Below are positions 34,551 through 43,889 of a stretch of 62,638 nt of DNA, one piece after another (position 1 is the stretch's first letter; every line of letters starts with the position of its first letter). Location of the stretch: the NCBI GenBank assembly GCA_017453335.1, contig JAFTKI010000005.1, positions 1 to 62,638 of the forward strand, written 5' to 3'. The stretch comes from Clostridia bacterium. Its GTDB lineage: Bacteria > Bacillota_A > Clostridia > Oscillospirales > CAG-272. The translations under genes and the position numbers were made by a program. The notes under the pieces were generated by a model. The model was not told the DNA's origin and ran no database searches. It worked only from the letters and a program-made list of their open reading frames with translations.

Positions 34551-36035
34551 ATGTTGTACAAAAGCACAAGAAGTCAAAACGCAGCCAATGCGTCTGCGGC
34601 ACAGATCATCAAGCAGGGGCTGGCGGAGGACGGGGGGCTCTTCGTTCCCGAAAGCGTTCCCTCACTCTCAATGGATGAGATCGTCGCGCTTTGCAAGGAA
34701 TCCTACCCTGTTCGCGCGGCAAAGATTCTTTCCAAGTTCCTGACCGATTACACCTATGAGGAGCTGCTGGCAGACTGCACCGCCGCTTATGACGAAAAAT
34801 CCTTCGTCGGCGGCGCGGCCCCCTTAGTCGACCTTTGTGACAATTACAAGGTGCTGGAGCTGTGGCACGGCCCGACGGCGGCGTTCAAGGATATGGCGTT
34901 GCAGATCATGCCGCGACTGCTCTCCCGCGCACTGGTCAAAACGGGCGAGGAGCGCACGGCGCTGATTTTGGTCGCGACTTCGGGAGACACGGGCAAGGCC
35001 GCCTTGGAGGGCTACAAGGACATTGATCGCGTCAAGATCATGGTCTTCTATCCCGTGGACGGTGTCAGCCGCGTACAAAAGCTGCAGATGGCTACACAGA
35101 CAGGTGCAAACGTCAACGTATGCGCGATCGAGGGCAACTTCGATGACGCCCAGACCGGTGTCAAGGTCATTTTCGGAGATGCTTCCATGGCGGAAAAGCT
35201 TCAGGAAAACGGCTATTTCTTCTCCTCCGCGAACTCCATCAACTGGGGACGTCTGGCGCCCCAGATCGTATATTACGTTTCGGCATACTGCGATCTGATC
35301 GCCAATGGCACATGCCGTGCGGGAGAGTGCTTCAACGTCTGCGTTCCCACGGGCAACTTCGGTAACATCTTTGCGGCGTATCTCGCAAAGCTGATGGGGC
35401 TTCCGATCGGCAAGCTGATCTGCGCCTCCAACGCCAATAACATTCTGACCGACTTTTTACGCACGGGAACCTACGACCGCAACCGTGACTTCTATCTCAC
35501 GATGTCCCCCTCGATGGATATCCTGATCTCGAGCAACCTGGAGCGCCTGCTCTACTTCACGGCAGGCAGTGAAAAGACTGCCGCTTACATGGAGCAGCTA
35601 AAAAAAGACGGCTGCTATACGGTCGAGCGTACAGTGCTTGACGAAATCCGTAAAAACTTCGTCGGTTATTTCGCGGACGAGGCGGAAACCGCTAAAACCA
35701 TTCGCGAGACCTATGCGGAAAACGGCTATCTTTCCGACACACACACCGCCGTCGCGATCAGCGCCGCAAAGCAATACGTTGCGGACACCAACGATACCCG
35801 TCCGATGGTGATCGACTCCACCGCGAGCCCCTACAAGTTCGCCAACAACGTCTATCGATCGGTCACGGGAAAAGCTGCAAGCAGTGATCTGGAGGCGCTG
35901 GATGAGCTGGCTGAGGCTACGGGCACGTCCATTCCCTATCCGCTTGCGGGTCTTGCTTCCCGCCAGGTGCGCTTTACCAAGGTCGTCAAGCGCGAGGAGA
36001 TGGCACAGGCAGTTCTGGATTACCTCGAAATCTGA
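34551..36035 (+). CDS. thrC: Threonine synthase
   Basis: A PLP enzyme that makes threonine from O-phosphohomoserine. The 494-residue protein starts MLYKSTRSQNAANASAAQI, a block typical of the longer ThrC, and has the PLP-lysine in GPTAAFKDMALQ. Phosphate-binding residues are in ATSGDTGKAALEG. The ATG at 34551 follows AGGAGA. A strong hairpin follows at 36048. Confidence 0.94.
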   Translation: MLYKSTRSQNAANASAAQIIKQGLAEDGGLFVPESVPSLSMDEIVALCKESYPVRAAKILSKFLTDYTYEELLADCTAAYDEKSFVGGAAPLVDLCDNYKVLELWHGPTAAFKDMALQIMPRLLSRALVKTGEERTALILVATSGDTGKAALEGYKDIDRVKIMVFYPVDGVSRVQKLQMATQTGANVNVCAIEGNFDDAQTGVKVIFGDASMAEKLQENGYFFSSANSINWGRLAPQIVYYVSAYCDLIANGTCRAGECFNVCVPTGNFGNIFAAYLAKLMGLPIGKLICASNANNILTDFLRTGTYDRNRDFYLTMSPSMDILISSNLERLLYFTAGSEKTAAYMEQLKKDGCYTVERTVLDEIRKNFVGYFADEAETAKTIRETYAENGYLSDTHTAVAISAAKQYVADTNDTRPMVIDSTASPYKFANNVYRSVTGKAASSDLEALDELAEATGTSIPYPLAGLASRQVRFTKVVKREEMAQAVLDYLEI

Positions 36036-36047
36036 TCCGAAACAAAT

Positions 36048-36080
36048 GCACCGCCCAAGCCAGTACGGCTTGGACGGTGC
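36048..36080. terminator. Hairpin between thrC and DUF1540 gene
   Basis: GCACCGcCCAAGCC pairs with GGCTTGGaCGGTGC with one mismatch and a 5-base loop. It lies between two convergent genes and could serve both, although there is no clear T run. Confidence 0.6.
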
Positions 36081-36095
36081 CAAGATCAATTCGGG

Positions 36096-36287
36096 TCAGT
36101 TTTCCTTCGGCTTGAAGGTCGCGCAAAGCGTCTCGCCCGAGCTGACTGCGCTGTGAGGGCCTACGGCGATCTCGTTGGCAGTGCAATAGGTCTCGCAATC
36201 GTGATAGTAGCAGTTCTGCACGTTGCACTTGATGCCCTTAATGTGCTTGCAGCTACCGCTGCTGCAGTGATTCTTCATTTCTTCCAT
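36096..36287 (-). CDS. DUF1540 small cysteine-rich protein
   Basis: A 63-residue protein with seven cysteines, including IKCNVQNCYYHDCETYCTA and IAVGPHSA, which match the DUF1540 signature (C-x4-C-x3-x-C...CTA-x-I-x-VG). Members are widespread in Clostridia and probably bind metal; some are linked to spores. AGGGGA lies before the ATG. Convergent with thrC. Confidence 0.85.
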   Translation of the reverse strand: MEEMKNHCSSGSCKHIKGIKCNVQNCYYHDCETYCTANEIAVGPHSAVSSGETLCATFKPKEN

Positions 36288-36398
36288 GTTACAGTTTCCC
36301 CTTCTTTTATAAAATTACGGGTGCGAAAGATCCATCTTTCACACCGTTAGTCTATCCGAAAAGCTCTGCAAATATGCGTTGGAAAGGAGTGTTTCACC

Positions 36399-37130
36399 GT
36401 GTCGCTTTTTGTCATTGCCGATCTGCATCTGTCCTCGGACGGAAGCAAATCCATGGAAAAATTCGGGTCACGCTGGAAGGATTATATGAATAAGCTTCGG
36501 CGCGGCTGGACGGCAGTGGTGCGCGAGGATGACACCGTCATCATTCCCGGCGATATCTCCTGGAGCCTGAAATTAGAAGACGCCTTGCCCGATCTGCTCT
36601 TTTTGGAAAGCTTACCCGGGAAGAAGCTGATCGGAAAAGGAAATCACGATTTCTGGTGGTCAACCGCCTCCAAGATGAACGCCTTTTTCAAGGAGCACGG
36701 CGTGCAAACCGTTCAGATGCTCTACAACAACGCGTACGCCCTGGAGGATTGCATCGCCTGCGGCACGCGCGGCTGGTTCGTGGAGGAAGCACAGCAGAAT
36801 ACGGTCGGTAGCGTAGACTATCTGCGGATCGTCAATCGCGAGGTCATTCGTCTTCGTATGAGCCTTGACGAGGCTAAGGCTCTGCAAGCGCTTCCCGAAA
36901 ACACGGGCAAGCCCATTGCGGTCTTTTTGCACTTTCCGCCCGTTTGGAACGAGTTCGTTTGCCGCGAAATCACGGACGTTTTGCAGGAGTACGGAATTCA
37001 ACGCTGTTACTTTGGACACATTCACAGTGCGTACCATGCACCAAGCAGTTCCTTCTTTGAGGGGATCGAATTTGTCCTATGCGCCGCAGACTATCTCAAT
37101 TTTGCACCATTGCCCGTTTCTTTTGCTTGA
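36399..37130 (+). CDS. Calcineurin-like metallophosphoesterase
   Basis: A 243-residue phosphoesterase with FVIADLHLS, IIPGDISW, GKGNHDFWW, VFLHFPP and FGHIHSAYH, the ordered metal-binding motifs. The start is a GTG at 36399, nine bases after AAAGGAG. Unlike the other phosphoesterase (8437-9351) it is close to the YfcE/ICC-like group. Substrate unknown. It stands just upstream of the tig promoter. Confidence 0.88.
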   Translation: MSLFVIADLHLSSDGSKSMEKFGSRWKDYMNKLRRGWTAVVREDDTVIIPGDISWSLKLEDALPDLLFLESLPGKKLIGKGNHDFWWSTASKMNAFFKEHGVQTVQMLYNNAYALEDCIACGTRGWFVEEAQQNTVGSVDYLRIVNREVIRLRMSLDEAKALQALPENTGKPIAVFLHFPPVWNEFVCREITDVLQEYGIQRCYFGHIHSAYHAPSSSFFEGIEFVLCAADYLNFAPLPVSFA

Positions 37131-37165
37131 AAAATTATTTATATCACCGAATTTTGAAAAAACTA

Positions 37166-37194
37166 TTGACAAAACGGCGAAAAAATTATACAAT
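37166..37194 (+). promoter_or_regulatory. Promoter of tig-clpP-clpX
   Basis: TTGACA at 37166-37171 and TACAAT at 37189-37194 with a 17-base spacer, some 50 bases before tig. Confidence 0.82.
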
Positions 37195-37243
37195 ATAAGT
37201 TGTATGAAAAAACTACCATTTGAATTTGGAGGACTTAAAAAAC

Positions 37244-38521
37244 ATGAGTTTGATCAAATCCGAAAAGACCGAAAAGAACGTATACACGTTGGAATTCTCG
37301 GTTGACAAAGAAACCTTTGACAAGGCTGTTTCCAATGCGTATCGCAAGCAGGTCGGAAAGATTTCCGTTCCCGGCTTCCGCAAGGGCAAGGCTCCCCGCT
37401 CCATCATCGAAAAGATGTACGGCAAGGGCTTTTTCTACGAGGATGCTGTAAACGAGGTGCTTCCCGATGCGTTTGATGCAGCGCTCAAGGAATCCAAGCT
37501 GAACATGGTCGGTCAGCCCGAATTTGATATCGTTTCCATCGACGATAAGGGTCTTGTTATGTCCGCTAAGCTTTCCGTCAAGCCCGACGTAAAGATCGCT
37601 GACTACCTCGGTATTGAGGCAGAAAAGAAGGTCGCGGAGGTCAGCGACGAGGAGATCGAAAGAGAGATCAACATGGTTCGCGAGCGCAACTCCCGCGAAA
37701 TCGAGGTTACGGACGCTGCTGCCGTTATGGGCGACGTTTGCAACATCAACTACGAGGGCTTCGTCGACGGTGTCGCTTTCGAGGGCGGCAAGGGCGAGGA
37801 CTATCCCCTGAAGCTCGGCTCCGGCAACTTCATTCCCGGCTTCGAGGAAGAGATCGTCGGTCACAAGATCGGTGAGGACTTTGACGTCAACGTCACCTTC
37901 CCCACCGAGTATCACGCCAAGGAGCTCGCAGGCAAGGCTGCCGTCTTCAAGACGCAGATTCTCAAGATCAAGCACATCGAGCTGCCCGAGCTGGACGACG
38001 ATTTTGCTAAGGACGTTTCCGAATTTGACACGATGGATGAATATCGTGCCGACGTCAAGGCAAAAATTGCAAAGAGACATGAAACCGAGGCTGACAATCA
38101 GTTTGAAACCGCAATTCTTGATGCTTTGATCGAAAAGCTGGTGGCTGACATTCCCGAGGCAATGTTCGTTGCAGAAACCGAAAACTTCGTTCGCGATTAC
38201 GACAACCGCCTGCGCATGCAGGGTCTGGATCTGAAGACCTACTTCCAGTATACGGGTATGGATCTCGATAAGCTGCGTGAGCAGCTCAGACCCCAGGCTG
38301 AGAAGCAGGTAAAGCTCAGACTGGCTCTTGAGAAGATCGCTAAGCTGGAAAAGATCAAGGTCACCAAGACCGATATCAACAATGAATTCAAGCGTATCGC
38401 CGAAGAGTATCAGATGGAAGTGGAAAAGGTTCGCGAGCTGATTCCCGAGGATTCCATCGCAGAGGATATGAAGGTTAAGAAGGCGATGGATCTCGTAAAA
38501 GAGAACGCAATCGTAAAGTAA
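37244..38521 (+). CDS. tig: Trigger factor
   Basis: The ribosome-bound chaperone and prolyl isomerase for new proteins. The 425-residue protein has the ribosome-binding signature VPGFRKGKAPRSI (about residue 45), an FKBP-type isomerase domain (about 155-240, VCNINYEGFVDG) and the long helical C-terminal domain. The start at 37244 lies after GGAGG. It is followed by clpP and clpX, a usual order in Firmicutes. Confidence 0.95.
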   Translation: MSLIKSEKTEKNVYTLEFSVDKETFDKAVSNAYRKQVGKISVPGFRKGKAPRSIIEKMYGKGFFYEDAVNEVLPDAFDAALKESKLNMVGQPEFDIVSIDDKGLVMSAKLSVKPDVKIADYLGIEAEKKVAEVSDEEIEREINMVRERNSREIEVTDAAAVMGDVCNINYEGFVDGVAFEGGKGEDYPLKLGSGNFIPGFEEEIVGHKIGEDFDVNVTFPTEYHAKELAGKAAVFKTQILKIKHIELPELDDDFAKDVSEFDTMDEYRADVKAKIAKRHETEADNQFETAILDALIEKLVADIPEAMFVAETENFVRDYDNRLRMQGLDLKTYFQYTGMDLDKLREQLRPQAEKQVKLRLALEKIAKLEKIKVTKTDINNEFKRIAEEYQMEVEKVRELIPEDSIAEDMKVKKAMDLVKENAIVK

Positions 38522-38535
38522 GAATCAAATTGTTT

Positions 38536-38565
38536 GAACCGGAAGTTGCAGTTGCTATTTCCGGT
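38536..38565 (+). terminator. Hairpin between tig and clpP
   Basis: GAACCGGAA pairs with TTCCGGTTC with a 12-base loop and a weak T-rich tail. It may reduce rather than stop transcription into clpP. Confidence 0.55.
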
Positions 38566-38597
38566 TCATCATTTCATTGGAAAAGAGGTATGTAAAG

Positions 38598-39209
38598 ATG
38601 TTCGATACAAAAGATTACGCACGCGACGCACTCGTCCCCATGGTGGTAGAGCAAACCGGCCGTGGTGAGCGTTCCTATGACATTTTCTCCCGTTTGCTCA
38701 ATGACCGCATCGTGTTTCTTTCCGACGAAGTCAACGATACCACTGCTTCCCTGGTCGTAGCGCAGATGCTGTTCCTGGAGGCACAGGATCCCGACAAGGA
38801 CATTTCCTTCTATATCAACTCCCCCGGTGGTTCGGTCACCGCGGGCATGGCGATCTACGACACGATGCAGTTCATCAAGTGCGACGTATCCACCATCTGT
38901 ATTGGTATGGCGGCAAGCATGGGCGCGTTCCTGCTTTCCTCGGGGACGAAGGGAAAGCGACTTGCACTCCCCCACAGCGAGATCATGATCCATCAGCCCT
39001 TGGGCGGCGCACGCGGTCAGGCAACCGACATTGAGATCCAAGCAAAGCAGATTTTGCGCATCAAGGCAACCTTGAATCAGATCCTGTCCGAAAACACGGG
39101 CAAGCCGATCGACGTGATTGAGCGCGATACCGACCGCGACAACTATATGACGGCACAGGAAGCGCTGGAATACGGTCTGGTTGATAAAATCGTTGCAAAG
39201 CGTCCCTGA
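38598..39209 (+). CDS. clpP: ATP-dependent Clp protease proteolytic subunit
   Basis: The serine peptidase that forms the 14-subunit proteolytic chamber served by ClpX. The 203-residue protein shows the catalytic Ser in [11 protein letters not shown], His in [12 protein letters not shown] and the Asp further on. The start at 38598 is set by GAGG upstream, dropping seven residues of the longest frame. clpX follows after 32 bases. Confidence 0.95.
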   Translation: MFDTKDYARDALVPMVVEQTGRGERSYDIFSRLLNDRIVFLSDEVNDTTASLVVAQMLFLEAQDPDKDISFYINSPGGSVTAGMAIYDTMQFIKCDVSTICIGMAASMGAFLLSSGTKGKRLALPHSEIMIHQPLGGARGQATDIEIQAKQILRIKATLNQILSENTGKPIDVIERDTDRDNYMTAQEALEYGLVDKIVAKRP

Positions 39210-39241
39210 TCCGATACGGCAGAAAGGAAAAGACCACATTC

Positions 39242-40576
39242 ATGGCTAACACGACAAACCAAGGCGGCAATAACCAAAAACTGCGTCATTGCTCCTTTTG
39301 CGGCAGAAACGAGCATCAGGTCGACTTCCTGATCCCCTCTCCGACGGGCGCCTATATCTGCGACTATTGCGTCGAGGCATGCAATACACTGCTCAGCGAA
39401 ACGCTTCCCGATGAGCAGTCCTTGGAAGAGCTTTCCTTTTCGGAGCTTCCCCGCCCCATGCAGATCAAGGAATCCTTGGATCGGTACGTTATCGGTCAGG
39501 ACGAGGCAAAGATCGCCCTCTCCGTTGCGGTATACAATCATTACAAGCGGATTTTAACGATGCAAGTCAAGCAGCAGGCGCGTAAGGGCAAGAAAAAGGA
39601 GCAGGATCAGCAGAACGAGACGGACGATAACGAGATCGAGCTGCAAAAAAGCAACGTGCTCCTGATCGGCCCGACGGGTGTCGGTAAAACCTATCTTGCG
39701 CAAACACTGGCGAAAACGCTGAAGGTGCCCTTCGCGATCGCAGACGCAACCACGCTGACCGAGGCGGGATACGTGGGCGAGGACGTAGAAAACATTCTGC
39801 TCCGACTGATTCAGGCAGCGGATTACGACATCGAGCTTGCAGAGCGCGGGATTATTTATATCGATGAGATCGATAAGATCGCGCGTAAGAGCGAAAATCG
39901 CTCGATCACGCGTGACGTTTCGGGCGAGGGGGTTCAGCAGGCACTTTTGAAGATCCTCGAGGGGACTGTCTCCAACGTCCCCCCGCAAGGCGGGCGTAAG
40001 CACCCGAATCAGGAGTTTATCCAGATCAACACGCAGAACATTCTCTTCATCTGCGGCGGTGCTTTCGAGGGCTTGGAGGAGGTCATCGAGCGCCGTAAGG
40101 GTAACTCTGTCATCGGCTTTGGCGGAGAAATCAAGAAACGCATGGAGAAAACCGATACCGGCGTTTTCCGCGACGTCGTTCCCCACGACATCGTCAAATT
40201 CGGCTTGATCCCCGAGCTGGTCGGACGTATCCCCGTGATCGTTCCCCTGTGCGACCTTGACAAGGCGGCGCTGGTGCGGATCCTGACCGAGCCGAAAAGC
40301 TCGCTCGTCAAGCAGTATGAAAAGCTGTTCGAAATGGACGGCGTAAAGCTCACCTTTACCCCCGAGGCACTGGAGGCAGTTGCTTCCCTTGCGATCGAGA
40401 GAAAAACGGGCGCGCGCGGCTTGCGCTCGATTCTGGAGAGCACGATGACCGACATTATGTACGAGATCCCCTCTCGTGACGACGTGTTTGAGGTTGTTAT
40501 CACGCCTGAATGCATTCGCGGCGAGGGCAAGTGCGAATATATCGTCAAAGACGAAAAAACAGCGGGAAGCTTTTGA
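39242..40576 (+). CDS. clpX: ATP-dependent Clp protease ATPase subunit ClpX
   Basis: The AAA+ unfoldase that feeds substrates, including tmRNA-tagged proteins, to ClpP. The 444-residue protein starts with a C4 zinc-binding domain ([10 protein letters not shown]...CDYCVEAC), then Walker [13 protein letters not shown], Walker [10 protein letters not shown] and a C-terminal sensor domain. A terminator overlaps the last codons. Confidence 0.95.
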   Translation: MANTTNQGGNNQKLRHCSFCGRNEHQVDFLIPSPTGAYICDYCVEACNTLLSETLPDEQSLEELSFSELPRPMQIKESLDRYVIGQDEAKIALSVAVYNHYKRILTMQVKQQARKGKKKEQDQQNETDDNEIELQKSNVLLIGPTGVGKTYLAQTLAKTLKVPFAIADATTLTEAGYVGEDVENILLRLIQAADYDIELAERGIIYIDEIDKIARKSENRSITRDVSGEGVQQALLKILEGTVSNVPPQGGRKHPNQEFIQINTQNILFICGGAFEGLEEVIERRKGNSVIGFGGEIKKRMEKTDTGVFRDVVPHDIVKFGLIPELVGRIPVIVPLCDLDKAALVRILTEPKSSLVKQYEKLFEMDGVKLTFTPEALEAVASLAIERKTGARGLRSILESTMTDIMYEIPSRDDVFEVVITPECIRGEGKCEYIVKDEKTAGSF

Positions 40577-40598
40577 AAAGCTTCCCGCTTCTTTTTTC
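40562..40598. terminator. Terminator overlapping the clpX stop codon
   Basis: GCGGGAAGCTTTT and AAAAGCTTCCCGC form a long stem with the TGA stop in its loop, followed by TTCTTTTTT. A-rich sequence on the other side lets it also serve the convergent gene at 40613. Confidence 0.9.
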
Positions 40599-40612
40599 TT
40601 GAATGATCGGAT

Positions 40613-41479
40613 TCAATGATTGCAGCCGCAACGGGACGGACGGTCGGCGGTTGCGGTTGGAACAGGCTGACAAGCAGCGGCAAATTCGCTTGTCGGGAAC
40701 GGCATTGAGCGGAACACGCGGCAAGGATCGTCCTCTTCCACGGGTACGCATTCCTTTTCGGGAACGCAGTATTCCACCGCCTGCACCAGATACTGCGCGG
40801 GACGCACCAGACGAACCACCGAGAAAATGCCAAGGGAGACCGTCAGATAGCGTCTGCTTCCTCCGCCGTTTCCATATTCTCCGTCGTCAAAATTCAGCGG
40901 TGCATCCAAGGACGAGAGAACACGCTCGGGCAGGTCGTTCTCACAGCAACAACAGCAGCAGTTGCACTCGGATGCCTTTTCCATGATCTTCGTGCCGAGG
41001 ATCACGGGAGAGACGACCTCAACGACCGCCGTGGGACCTTGGTTTTCGCACGAATTGGGATTCGGACATCCGCAAAAATCGCTACACCCATTGCCCTTGA
41101 AAACGCTGACGTTGCTCTCGCCGCCGTACAGGATCACGCGCTTCTCCAGAATCGCAATCCCCTCGATGTCCTGTGAGTGTCCGCATCCGCCTACACAAGC
41201 CTCAAATACGAGCTTGACGTAAAAGCGAACGGTTACCGCGTAAAAGCCGCGGTTGAATTGGATCGGATCAATTCCGATAAACGTCCATACGATATTTGCA
41301 CATTTTGCGCGGATCGCTCCCGTGCGCTCCAAAACCTCGTTGCCAAAGTCCGAAAGATATACACGCACGTTTTCAAAGCAATCACGGTCGCGGCAGGAAT
41401 CCAACACGCGGTTGGTATCAATACACACCGTTTCCCGAGACGCGCCCGCGGGTGTATTCAAGCATCTGTTTTCTGCCAT
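40613..41479 (-). CDS. Cys-rich conserved clostridial protein
   Basis: A 288-residue protein with an N-terminal domain starting MAENRCLNTPAGASRETVCID and containing RGFYAVTVRFYVKL, a block that recurs in conserved proteins of spore-forming Clostridia and resembles spore-coat-type domains. The middle has a run of six Cys (ECNCCCCCCEN, about residues 186-196), and the C-terminus has scattered Cys and ends CGCNH. The ATG at 41479 follows AAGGAG; the frame extends 55 codons further but without a ribosome site. It may be a metal-binding or cross-linked coat protein. I am unsure of function. Confidence 0.75.
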   Translation of the reverse strand: MAENRCLNTPAGASRETVCIDTNRVLDSCRDRDCFENVRVYLSDFGNEVLERTGAIRAKCANIVWTFIGIDPIQFNRGFYAVTVRFYVKLVFEACVGGCGHSQDIEGIAILEKRVILYGGESNVSVFKGNGCSDFCGCPNPNSCENQGPTAVVEVVSPVILGTKIMEKASECNCCCCCCENDLPERVLSSLDAPLNFDDGEYGNGGGSRRYLTVSLGIFSVVRLVRPAQYLVQAVEYCVPEKECVPVEEDDPCRVFRSMPFPTSEFAAACQPVPTATADRPSRCGCNH

Positions 41480-41629
41480 ACCCTCTATCTCCTTTGATGA
41501 TGAATTCAGAGAAAACCTCTCTTCGCTAACATTGTATGCACGTTTTCGCGTTCTGCCACCGAAAAGTATCAAAATTCGACCGATCTGTGGGAGAATTATG
41601 AATGAACCAATAACTTTCGGTCGCACCTC

Positions 41630-41658
41630 TTGCAAATCCGTCAAAAATCGGGTATAAT
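41630..41658 (+). promoter_or_regulatory. Promoter of the trigger-factor-like lipoprotein gene
   Basis: TTGCAA at 41630-41635 and TATAAT at 41653-41658, 17-base spacer, 32 bases before the ATG. Confidence 0.78.
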
Positions 41659-41690
41659 AGAAGAGATTTCAAACCAAGGAGGATCAATTC

Positions 41691-43154
41691 ATGAAAAAAT
41701 GGATGTCGCTTTTGCTCCTTTTGCTGGTCGTCGCTTTGACGCTGTCCGCCTGCAACGAGAACAAGAGCAATCACAAGAAGGACTCCACCGATACAGCTTC
41801 ACAAGAAAATACCACATCCGGCACGGAAGACTCTTCGACCTTACCTGATGATCCATCGTCTACCCCTGATGAAGATGATGAAGCTCCGATCCCCGCAGCT
41901 GTTTTTGGCTTTTGGTATTACTCCAATACGAGCAGCTCCGTTGCAATGGAGATCATCAAGGATTCCAATGCGGCAAAATTCTATTCCCTGCAATTGGGTT
42001 ACTATGAATATTATGCCGTCCAGGAGGCGACTTACACCTATGCAGAGGACACCGCTACGCTGGTTCTGACCCTGTCCGACGTAGATTATGCTTTTCTGTT
42101 TGACGCCGACGCAGACACGATGACCCTGTACATCAAGGATGAAAACGGCGAGGTCAAAAGCGAATTGGAATACACACGCCGCGATACGGCTCCGACCGCG
42201 CATCCCTCGTACGCCTTCCCCAAATATTCCGAGATGGATTTCGACGGGCTGTTTACACTTCCCGATTACAAGGCTTATGCATTGCGCGAGAGTGCGATCG
42301 CCGAGGCACGCGTGGAGATCTTCTCTGACTATTATTCCGCGGGAATCGAGCAATGCCCCACCATTACCGACCGTCCCGCACAATTTGGCGATATCGTGAT
42401 CATTGATTACGTGGGAACGGTAAACGGCGTGGCTTTCAGCGGTGGAACCGCGTACGATCAGGAGATCAGCATTCTTTACAACAGCGGTTACATTCCGGGC
42501 TTCGCTGAGGGGATCATCGGTCACAGCGTTGGAGAGACCTTTGACGTAAACGTCACCTTCCCCGAAAATTACGGTGAGGCATCCCTTGCAGGTGTAGACG
42601 CTGTGTTCACGATGACGCTGGACACCATCTATGACGTTCGTCTGACCGAGGAGCAGTTCAGCGTTTACACCACCTTGATTTATGACACCTATGAGGAGTG
42701 GGTGGAAGGACTTGCAGCGGACATGGCAGGAACCCTTGCCTTCACCACCGTCCTGGAGGATCACGTGCGAAATGCCGAATTGCCCGAGGAAAGCTATCTG
42801 TATTTCTACCAGTACTCCTTGGATTACGCACACATGTACGCACACCGCTACGGCTTGGAATACGAGCTGGCGTGCCAATACTTTGGATTCAGCGAGGAAG
42901 CCTTTTTGCTGGATGCCAAAAATACCGCGATCCCCTATCTGATCAGTGAACAGATCTTCCGAACGGAAGGCTTGAGCTGGACGGACGAGGAATATGCAAC
43001 GCTTTTCGCCTCCTTTGTAGAGGATCTGGTCGAGTACGGCTACAGCGAGGAGGACGCCAAGCTGTACGTTACCAACAACCAGATGAATAATCTTTATGCG
43101 GAATTGACCTATGAGACCGTTGTAAAATGGTTGGGTGAGATCAGCTTCCGATAA
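41691..43154 (+). CDS. Trigger-factor-like FKBP-type prolyl isomerase lipoprotein
   Basis: A 487-residue exported lipoprotein. MKKWMSLLLLLLVVALTLSAC places the lipidated Cys at residue 21, followed by a Ser/Thr/Asp-rich linker. A beta-rich region precedes an FKBP-type domain (about 225-310: FGDIVIIDYVGTVNGVAF, GYIPGFAEGIIGHSVGETFDVNVTFPENYG) that closely parallels the same domain of the trigger factor encoded nearby (FIPGFEEEIVGHKIGEDFDVNVTFP). A helical C-terminal region follows, as in trigger factor. It lacks the ribosome-binding signature. It most likely acts outside the membrane as a folding factor for exported proteins. Confidence 0.85.
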   Translation: MKKWMSLLLLLLVVALTLSACNENKSNHKKDSTDTASQENTTSGTEDSSTLPDDPSSTPDEDDEAPIPAAVFGFWYYSNTSSSVAMEIIKDSNAAKFYSLQLGYYEYYAVQEATYTYAEDTATLVLTLSDVDYAFLFDADADTMTLYIKDENGEVKSELEYTRRDTAPTAHPSYAFPKYSEMDFDGLFTLPDYKAYALRESAIAEARVEIFSDYYSAGIEQCPTITDRPAQFGDIVIIDYVGTVNGVAFSGGTAYDQEISILYNSGYIPGFAEGIIGHSVGETFDVNVTFPENYGEASLAGVDAVFTMTLDTIYDVRLTEEQFSVYTTLIYDTYEEWVEGLAADMAGTLAFTTVLEDHVRNAELPEESYLYFYQYSLDYAHMYAHRYGLEYELACQYFGFSEEAFLLDAKNTAIPYLISEQIFRTEGLSWTDEEYATLFASFVEDLVEYGYSEEDAKLYVTNNQMNNLYAELTYETVVKWLGEISFR

Positions 43155-43156
43155 AA

Positions 43157-43192
43157 GCAGCACGCTCCCGCTTTTGCGGGAGCGTGCTTTTC
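43157..43192 (+). terminator. Terminator of the isomerase lipoprotein gene
   Basis: AGCACGCTCCCGC pairs with GCGGGAGCGTGCT around a TTTT loop, then TTT. It lies right after the stop codon. Confidence 0.9.
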
Positions 43193-43233
43193 GGCTCTGT
43201 ACAAGGATTGTCATTTTTTGCGAAAAACAACAG

Positions 43234-43262
43234 TTGACAAACGGAGGAAAATGCGATATAAT
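43234..43262 (+). promoter_or_regulatory. Promoter of tmRNA
   Basis: Perfect TTGACA at 43234-43239 and TATAAT at 43257-43262, 17-base spacer. The start should fall about ten bases before the mature 5' end. Confidence 0.9.
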
Positions 43263-43279
43263 ATAAAAGTACCCACAAT

Positions 43280-43673
43280 GGGGGTGCAATGGTTTCGACG
43301 GGGATTCTGAAATACGATAAGCGTGGCGAGCCGGGTAATCTCGTAAACTGCCTAAACTAAAAAAATAAACGACAACAATACTGTTGCTATGGCTGCCTAA
43401 GTTTTACGCCCTCGCGGCGTAAAACCGGCAGTGCCGTGGTCTGCGGACCACCCGTTCCTCCAATGAATACCGCGGCTTTGGACTGAACGTCATCTCAGCG
43501 GTGAACATGCATCGGTGTTTCGCACTTGAGCCGATCATGCAAAAAAGGGCTACCAATGAAGAAAGCGTGTCTGTTCGCGCTCCTCGGCGGGAATTTCAAA
43601 TAACAGACTGTCCACGAAGAAGGTTGTATGGATGGGTTTTCGGACAGGAGTTCGATTCTCCTCATCTCCACCA
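43280..43673 (+). ncRNA. ssrA: tmRNA
   Basis: Transfer-messenger RNA that frees stalled ribosomes and tags their products for ClpXP. The ends form the tRNA-like domain: 5' GGGGGTG pairs with 3' CATCTCC, with GGTTTCGACGGGG near the 5' end, a T arm GGAG-TTCGATT-CTCC and encoded CCA. The tag frame ends at the TAA at 43398-43400 and reads NDNNTVAMAA. The codon just before it is ATA, not the common GCA, so the resume codon may be unusual. The C-terminal MAA is a fair ClpXP degron. Confidence 0.94.
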
Positions 43674-43748
43674 AACGTGTATTGGACGAACACCTACTTC
43701 TTTAGCGGCGGCTTCGCCGTCAAGGTTTCGCTCTGATACGAACAGAAA

Positions 43749-43786
43749 AACGCCATCTTAGATGAAAGTCTAAGGTGGCGTTTTTT
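43749..43786 (+). terminator. Terminator downstream of tmRNA
   Basis: CGCCAtCTTAGA pairs with TCTAAGgTGGCG (one mismatch), followed by TTTTTT. It is placed about 80 bases past the mature tmRNA end. Confidence 0.9.
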
Positions 43787-43836
43787 GTTATCTATATTTT
43801 TAATTGATACACTATATGGTATATACCTTGGGGTTG

Positions 43837-43879
43837 GCGTGCATATCCTTTACTCATTTTGAATAAAGGATATGCACGC
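43837..43879. repeat. 16-bp perfect hairpin at end of the surface-protein operon
   Basis: GCGTGCATATCCTTTA and its exact complement TAAAGGATATGCACGC are separated by 11 bases. It lies 10 bases after the last stop codon of the leftward surface-protein operon, so it likely protects or ends that transcript. The T run expected of an intrinsic terminator is missing. Confidence 0.7.
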
Positions 43880-43889
43880 AATGATTACT

